A DNA stretch of 64,000 nt from Chamaecrista fasciculata. Taxonomy: Eukaryota; Streptophyta; Magnoliopsida; Fabales; Fabaceae. This document shows positions 56,401-64,000 of the stretch, in pieces. The stretch lies in the NCBI GenBank assembly GCA_003254925.1, contig QANZ01044545.1, positions 22,791-86,790 of the forward strand, read 5' to 3'. Both the position numbers and the translations under genes were made by a program. The notes beneath the pieces are model-generated. The model searched no databases, had not been told where the DNA came from, and saw only the letters and a program-made list of their open reading frames with translations. Position 1 is the first letter of the stretch. The number at the start of each line of letters is the position of its first letter.

Positions 56401-59400
56401 GGACACTGCTGGTATTTTCAAACAACTTTCATACATTAGCTTGCACACTTCCTTTATGTCTGTTGTAAATTTGTAATTTTGCTGATAATAGAATTATTTT
56501 TAGATAGACAAGCTTCATTTGGTGGTGGTTTCAAATTTATCTGATGAAACAGTTAGTTCAGGGTCATAGTTTATATTGTACTTTTTTTTTCTGTTATGCT
56601 TTATCTGGAGTATCTTTTTTTATCCTTAAAAATGATATTTGCAGGTTTAATGGTGCGTTATCTCTTGAACTGTCAAATGACCATCCAAACATGCGTATCA
56701 TCCATCGTAAAGTTGCCCTGATTTTAGGACAGTGGGTTTCTGAGGTATGTAATACATAGAATATTTTAGTTGCATAGCGATTGAGTTTCTAAATTTTCAT
56801 GGATGAATTTTACAAAACCTTTGATAAGATGCACTCTGTCATGTCTTCAGGATAAATAAAATAAAACCTAAATATGGTACTTGATTATACTTCTATATTT
56901 TTGTAGTATTCATCACGGAAAAACCTTCTAATAATCACTGAGTTCCTAGTCTGTTATGCTTGTGCAATTGTGTATATTTTGGTTTTAGAGAAGCCAATCC
57001 TGCTTACTATATTGTGACTTCTATTCTCAGATTCAAGATGATACGAAAAGACCTGTCTACTGTGCTCTAATCAGATTATTACAGGCCAAAGATTTATCTG
57101 TCAGGGTATGTTGGTTTGATGCATATCTTTGCACTCCAATTAACAATAATCATGATTTTCCCTAAACTCTTAATATATTTGCACCTTGGTATAATGTTTC
57201 CAGCTAATCATGCGCATAATTTGGTTTAGCTTGCAGCATGCCGTTCCCTGTGCTTAAATATTGAAGATGCCAATTTTTCTGAAAGGGAGTTTATTGATCT
57301 TCTTCCAATATGTTGGGATTCTTGTTTTACGTTGTTTGATGAAGTTCAGGAATTTGACTCCAAGGTAAAATCCGCTACTTTATAACTTCTTATGTAGTTA
57401 TACGGAGAATTTTAGCCATTATTCATTTCTGCCAAATTTTATGTACACTTGCTATGCGATGGGTTCCTTTTTGCAAAGAACTTTATATTGTACCCTCTAA
57501 TGCTTCAAACAGCTGCAAAATGGATTGAGGAATTGGAATAATCTCGTGAACTTGACAGTTTCTTTTTAAAAAATTGATATAATGTGTATGAGATTCAAAC
57601 TGAACATATGGATGGCTTCAACATGCATTACATATTCTCCGTGGTACAGAAGCTCATCTTCTTCCTGCAGTTTCATGGGCCTTGAATTTAATACAATTAT
57701 TTAGAGTAAGAGAAGGTTGGGAGCACGAACTATTTCCGTTTTTCTAAATTATTGTTTGAATTTAAATGTCCTTTATTTTTTTAAAAAATAATCAATTATA
57801 GTTCTCATTATTCTTTTATTGTTTCTTCAGGTTCAGGTTTTGAATTTGGTTTCTATCCTCATTGGACATGTTAGTGAAGTTATTCCATTTGGGAATAATT
57901 TGGTGCAATTTTTTCAGAAGGTAACCTACCAATAATCATTTGTTCCGTGTAGTAAAATCTTTCTTTTGGTTGAAAGACTTGCTGCTTTTAATCGCATTTA
58001 TGGTCATTGAATGAGTTAGAAAGACATGGTAATCTGTGTTGAAACAACCTAACTAGGGCTAATCGTTAGTTGTTGTAATACTAAGTTAGTTAAGCTTGTA
58101 TTTCTGATACTAAGCATTTTTTTAAGTATAATGACATGAGTTTTGTGCTTTTTTTGGTGTGATAATTGTCTCTGAATGGGTTTAATGGTATCTGAATGTG
58201 TTTTATTTTATCTTTTACTGAAGATGGTACTCTTGTGATGGTGGATCATATATGAAGTGTGGCTAGGTTACACTGACCAAGGTTGTTAAATGTACAATAA
58301 GTTTAGAGATTATTCATAAGATTTTTTTTAAAAAAACAAAAATCTGATTTTGGTTGTCCAAAGTCAATCATCAAGGAGATAGATTGAACCTTAAAGTTTG
58401 AATTTTGTTTCCACACTATGAAAGTGTTTAACCTCATGCTTTCTGATTCAGTTGATCTGGTTATTTATACTCACTCCTGAGGAGATAGAAAAATAGAGTG
58501 AATGGTAGAGTTAGCATTTTTTGCAAATTGTTCAGTATGCTTATATTTACTTTTCACACTGCAAATGTATTAATGACTACAAAGTAGCTGTACATAAACT
58601 TCAGACATACTAAAAGTGCATTTAATTTATTTCACTGTTGCTTTTGATATGACAAGGTCTGGGGGGAATCTTCTGGTGAAAGCTTGCTGCAGATTCAGCT
58701 TCTTATTGCTCTACGAAACTTTGTCGTTGCACTTGGCTACCAGTCACCCATTTGTTATAGCATATTACTTCCCATTCTGAACAATGGAATTGATATTAAT
58801 AGCCCTGATGAACTCAATCTTCTAGAGGATAGCATGCTGGTAATCCTGCTATTTCTCTTTTTAACTAAATGGATACTGGTTTGTGGGAGCATACTAAGTG
58901 AAAGTACACCCTAAAATGATCTTTCAGTTATGGGAGGCGACACTTTCTCATGCCCCTTCAATGGTTCCTCAACTGTTATCATATTTTTCACGCCTTGTGG
59001 ACATCATGGAAAGGAGCTTTGACCATTTGCAGGTTAGACTAGCTTTATCATTATATTGATCTTTTTTGTCTCAATCATTGTATCATAGGCATAGTCAGTA
59101 TGAGTTTGGACTGAGGTGATGAGTGAATATAGTTTTCTTGTTCTTGTACTTACATTTATATAGAATATTTAAAATTTAAATCAGTGACATCTTTAATTTC
59201 TTCCTTTTCTCTTTCATGTGTCTTCTACATCCCCTTCTGCTCTTTATTCTACTTTTAAGATCATAGGATTATCTCAACACAATAATAATAATAATAATTG
59301 GTTGGATGTTGTAATTCAGTCATTCATTTGGAACTGTTTTGTGTAGTACTATAGTTGCGGATACTGTTATATGTGAATCATTTCTGTATGAGTCCCTCTC

Positions 59401-62400
59401 ATAAAGTAAAAGGAACTTGTTCTAGGAACCATATATAAAAGCCAAAGCTGCTATGTTTCTCCTAGACTCCGAAAATTCAACTGTTAGCAAGGTCCACGTA
59501 TTATGCAGAAATATGTGATCATTGGATGCATTGATTTGATGGAGAAGTATCATGGCTTAATCTAATGACATCTCCTTGGGTTCTTTGTGATATGTTTACT
59601 GGCTTGATTTGCAATTAGGAGTTATGAGCATTAAGTTACTAGGTTCCTGTAGTATTATACTTTGTCTTCACCCTTAATAACTTGTTGGTTGTTGCTCTCT
59701 TTTTTTTTATTATTATTTTTGTTTTGTTTATAAATTATATTTTCTTTATTTCAATTGCAGGTTTCTGTGAACATAATTGAGGATTACATTATTCTGGGTG
59801 GAAGTGAATTTCTGAGTGTTCATGCTTCAAATATTGCTAAAATTCTTGATCTAGTGGTCGGGAATGTTAATGACAGAGGTCTACTATCAGTCCTTCCCGT
59901 AATTGATCTTTTAATACAGGTATCTCAGTGAGTGTCTTTGAGAACACTATTCTTTCTCAAATTCTAAGGTAGCATCCATTCATTCTTGCTGCACATTTGC
60001 TCCAATTTTTGAAACTAATAGGTTCCCGGGCTCTAATATGATCGCACAATTTGCATAACTCTGACAGTTAAGATGGAACAGTGAAGTTAGACTTCTGAGT
60101 TGCTAAATGATTTGTGCATGAAGTATCTAGAGAGCGTTGAGGAGGAAATGGAAAAAAAAAACAAAAGAAAATTACAGGAGCATTTAGGATAAAATGAAAG
60201 AAATTACCATGAGGAAAAATAATAATGTGATTAAAAAAAAAAAGAAAAAGAAAAAGAAAATTATAATTTGGCTCTTTGATGCACCTAATCAAAGTAATAT
60301 GTTATGTGTGGACAGTGTGGTTTTAAATAAACATTGGAGCCACTAAATTATTCAGATTAGCTCTTGGTCATTGATTCTAGGACAATATCCATATGTTTTT
60401 CTCAGAATGAAAAGCCACCCTATTGGTATTCAAAATTTTTGTTGTTGCGACTTAATGTAATATATAGGAGTTTCCTATAATTTCCTTGGTTTTATAAGTT
60501 TGATAATACTTATTTGGCATTTTTTTTAAATTTTCACTTATGTTTGTAAAAATCTTACAAACTCAAATGTCAGTTTGATTTTGCTATTTGCAGTGTTTCC
60601 CCACAGAAGTACCACCACTTATTAGCAGTACTTTGCAAGTAAGTCTAGTTCCATGCTTCTTCTAATTGTAAGCTACGCAGTATGTTGAACTCTGAGCATG
60701 TGTTTACTAATTGTTTCATAATTCATACTTATTCAGGAGACTTTACCTAAAATCTTGTATTCCTTTATTGTCACTAGAAATTAGTTGTCATATGTTTGAG
60801 TGGAGGAGATGATCATGATCCTTCTAAGGCATCCGTTAAAGCATCTTCTGCTGCCATCTTGGCAAGGATTTTGGTGATGAATACAAATGCACTTGCCCAG
60901 TTAACTTCAGATCCATCAACTTCTTTGCTCCTTCAGACAGCTGGTGTTCCAGTTCAAGAAAATATACTTCTTTGCCTTGTTGACATATGGCTTGACAAGG
61001 TTGGTACCGTTTGCATCTCTTATGGGTATGCTTGAGATGCTTGGTGTTTGGTTGAGAATATATTTTTATAAAATTGTCTAGTCTGTGCTTGGAACAAATC
61101 AATTTTCATTTCATACGCTGCAGTTGTAAAATTATTTGTAGTTGGTGACTTATGATGTCAGTCTCCATGATAATTTGGAAAGTTTAACATGATTTTATTA
61201 CATTTGCATTTTATATCCTCTTTTGTGCCCCCATGAGAGAGCCTAGCTAAATTGTTCCCCTTGACTGGAGGATGCTATAAAGCACCAATACTTTTGAAAG
61301 GCAATCTATGGTTTGTGATATATCATATCACATACTCCACTTAATTTGCATTTAAACACTAAATATTTTGTCATGGTGTCCAGATCTTGTCATGTCTCCT
61401 ATTTATTTGAATATCAGTGCTTCTTAGGGAGGATCTTATCATTAAGAAACTCCTATTCATATAATTTAGATGCTGCAATATTTGTCCAAATCAGTACCTA
61501 ACTACACCTTTTATGATAGGTCTTTAACCCAATCGAGTATGCTGTTGATTGATTAATGAGTTGCATCCTTTATTTGAATTATGAGCTATTTTTATATTTT
61601 TGTCAGGTAGATAATGTTACATCCAGCCAGAGGAAGACATTTGGCTTAGCCCTTTCAATAATTCTGACACTAAGACTGCCTCAAGTCCTTGACAAACTTG
61701 ATCAAATTTTGAGGTATTACCATTTCTTTTTACTTTTAATATGAGGGTCAGGGGTATTCTTGGGCTTAGCTCAAGTTAATTTTCCTCCTTGAGGGATCTT
61801 AAAGGAACACTCCCCCATGCATTTTGGTTTTCACTTTAATGATCTCCCTACTTAGCTACCCCTTTGGGTGTCTTGCCTTTGAACATATAAGATTTTAGCT
61901 AATAAGTATCAAATAAGACTTTTATATTGTGTCCCTTGCAGTGTTTGCACTAGTGTAATTTTGGGTGGAAATGAGGACTTGACTGAGGAAGAGTCCAGGT
62001 TAGACCTTTTAATTTTAATTTACTCTCTTTTGCATTTTATCCAGAATAGTTGATACTTGATGTCTTGATTCTGACGTTCCGTTTTACATGTTTTATTGTA
62101 GTATCCTGTGTGATTTTATCTTTATACCCTTTCTTACTGTTGAGTTTTAACGTTAAATCTGAAAGCAACTCTCCCCTTTAGAATATAGTTTAACGGAGAT
62201 GATTGCAGGTCCTAAATTCATTGGTTTGTGTATGACTCACCATATGAAATTATGTATTGATAAAGATCAATTAGGTAAATGATAGTTATTTCTGTTGTTA
62301 TTAACAGTGGTGACACATCTCATGAGGGAAGTATTCCTAGTAAAGAAATCAGAAAGAGACAGGTAAGAGATTCATGAGAGCTATTGGAAAATTCCTTGTT

Positions 62401-62639
62401 GGAGTGAATAATGAAATATATGTTATCCTATTCTCTTTTTTTACTTATTTTTTTTCTTTCTTTTATGGGATCTTTAGATCAAAATTTCAGACCCAGTAAA
62501 TCACCTGTCACTGGAGAACTCTGTGAGAGAAAATCTACAGACATGTGCAACTATTCATGGAGAATCATTTAATGCTGCAATGAATAGCATCCATCCATCT
62601 GCGTTAGCTCAATTGAAACAAGCATTAAATATGCCATAG
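50454..62639 (+). CDS. IPO11: Importin-11-like nuclear transport receptor (23 exons)
   Basis: Importin-beta family karyopherin with Ran-binding N-terminus and HEAT/ARM repeats, ferrying cargo into the nucleus. Exons: 50454-50594, 50725-50834, 50993-51065, 51526-51587, 53004-53145, 54039-54257, 54442-54508, 54726-55125, 55833-55980, 56086-56246, 56645-56744, 57031-57105, 57230-57364, 57831-57920, 58657-58839, 58928-59032, 59761-59919, 60594-60638, 60778-60999, 61607-61713, 61942-61998, 62308-62362, 62478-62639. All GT-AG, phases agree, joined frame 1005 residues, the family's length. It starts MALSVSDVPAMYSLL; importin-N domain at about 25-110 (RLMASVYFKNSINRYW); helical repeats follow (RIFMILFRTLKELSTKRL, LSNDHPNMRIIHRKVALILG); it ends QALNMP with L/K-rich tail. 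It matches the plant importin-11 gene known from Arabidopsis. Cargo not shown by sequence. Confidence 0.93.
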
Positions 62640-63900
62640 CTGGCTGTGACATCTAGTTCTTCTCAACTTGTCATCTGGTGGTTGCATGTTTGGGCTCTCA
62701 ATCTCCGCCAGTTCATTCATTGATACTATTACAGGGTATGCCTTTGCTATTTATAATATGGTTTTTGCTTTCTTTTTTTCTTTTTCCCTCTTATCTCTTT
62801 CTAAACTGCAACAAAATTCACACTTTAGAGGAACTTCGCGCTTCTTTGGGAGAGGACAGTTATGTGTGGAGTTGGGTGATTAGGATTTTGGTATTTGTCC
62901 AACACCTTCAGTTCCAAACCCTTTCAAATTAGAGTTTGGGATGCTTGAGTTCCTTTCTTTATTACATCCGCTTCTTTACCCCCAATTTTTCTAGTCTTTA
63001 TTTGAAAAGAGAAGTATAGATTAGGTTGATATTTAAAATTGTGCATTACCCCCTAATCTGATTTATTAATGATATTGTAGCTTTCAAACAGTTGGAAGTG
63101 AGTTCCCATCCTTTTTCTCTTATTATTGATTGAACTTCCAAATAATGGAATAGGAACTTGTTTCCACCCCCATTCTCTTCAAAATTCTCAACCAAGTCCT
63201 AATTCTATATAACTCCTTAAGTTCAATGACTGATCAATTTGAACAGTTTGTTGAATGAAATTACTGTGATTATCATGTTTGCAAGTCTTGTGTATTTGGA
63301 TAATTTGGAGGTAACTAGCAACTTAATATATATATATATATATATTTGCAGGGTGATATTGAAGCATTTGATACTTGGTTTGGTGCATTTGACACTATAT
63401 TTGTTCAAGACGGCTTCCAGATCATTTCTTTTTTTCCCATATGATAATCTCTGATTAATTTGTTTATGCCAGTTGGCTGCGTGAAACTCTGTAAATAGCA
63501 TGCTGTTCCTTTATTTACATACGAGGCAGAAGGGGCAGCTTTGAGTCCAGCGTTCTTTTATTACAGTTTTTATAGGGAATTTGAAATGCCCACTTTTCGT
63601 GTTATGAACACATGCCTTTGTCAGTGATGAGTTTGGTGGGAAAATGTAGTGCGACTGTGCGAATTTCATTGTTCTTTGCTGTAAAAATTTGTGTGGTTTA
63701 TTTTTTTTCCCCGTTAATTCTTCTTGGTCCTATTAATTTTTTTTATATTACCGAGAAATGTGAAAATTTTGAACTAGTTTGCAAATCGATATAGCGAATA
63801 CTTTTTTCTTTGATTATGGTAATCTGTTACCTTCAGTTCCCATTTGTTGCTGTCCAGTACTATATGGAAGTTGTGTTGCTTAATGGTTACTTATCGTTGA
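62640..63900 (+). other. 3' region of the importin gene, possible 3'-UTR intron
   Basis: After the stop, ACAGG|GTATGCC (62736) and TTTGCAG|GGTGAT (63351) could bound an intron of 616 nt in the 3' UTR, with a TA microsatellite just before the acceptor (63327-63346). Transcript data would decide. No further gene is seen. Confidence 0.4.
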
Positions 63901-63935
63901 GGCCCTTATTAGGAAATGTTATTAGTTTTGGTCAG

Positions 63936-64000
63936 GGACAGCCAGAATTTGCTACTTGGGGGGCAAATTTTTTTTTAAGTAGATATATAATTTATATAGT
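63936..64000 (+). mobile_element. Start of a GGGGGGC-type transposon, cut by window end
   Basis: CAGGGACAGCCAGAATTTG followed by TTGGGGGGCAAATTT matches the (reverse) terminus at 35870-35962. The rest is outside the window. Confidence 0.5.

Overview
This window is nuclear DNA from a flowering plant, very probably a eudicot of the rosid group (a legume would fit, but the sequence does not settle it). The reasons are GT-AG introns, plant gene families (Ve/Cf-type receptor-like proteins, plant pyruvate decarboxylase, importin-11), and dense plant transposons: MULE, hAT, Helitron, LINE, solo LTRs and MITEs, many with readable target-site duplications. There is one ambiguous base, at 4715.

Layout. 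1-2.7 kb is transposon sequence, including a TTTAGGG-rich element fragment, a hAT MITE and a scrap of a UDP-arabinopyranose mutase (RGP) exon. 2.8-14.6 kb is a tandem cluster of receptor-like protein (RLP) genes, all on the minus strand: a broken 3' remnant (3.1-4.3 kb, split by a solo LTR), an intact gene (5851-8967) and a second gene (11199-14438) whose cytoplasmic tail is cut short by a 5-nt deletion. 17.4-22.1 kb and 27.6-31.0 kb hold two six-exon pyruvate decarboxylase (PDC) genes in direct tandem on the minus strand. Both are open from start to stop. The first has several transposon insertions in its introns; the second is compact. Between and after them (22.3-49.8 kb) lies a transposon-rich stretch with no convincing host gene. 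It holds two large foldback MULE-like elements (23947-26126 and 32390-34616, the latter nested in a hAT-like element), a hAT element in a minisatellite (38520-39279), a solo LTR (43002-43570), a 5'-truncated LINE (44425-46074) and a mini-Helitron (47932-48242). 50.45-62.64 kb on the plus strand is one 23-exon gene for an importin-11-like nuclear transport receptor of 1005 residues.

How the genes relate. The RLPs are predicted surface immune receptors, which in known cases signal through the adaptor kinase SOBIR1. PDC is the first step of ethanol fermentation. The importin is housekeeping. There is no functional pathway linking them. The RLP and PDC clusters are joined by history: about 190 bp of PDC 3'-flanking DNA also lies directly beside the 3' flank of the second RLP gene (10.43-10.62 kb). 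I found no new biochemical system. The most informative signals are nested, datable transposon insertions and gene-family decay in progress. All exon structures were derived by eye from splice signals and family conservation; no alignment or database search was run.
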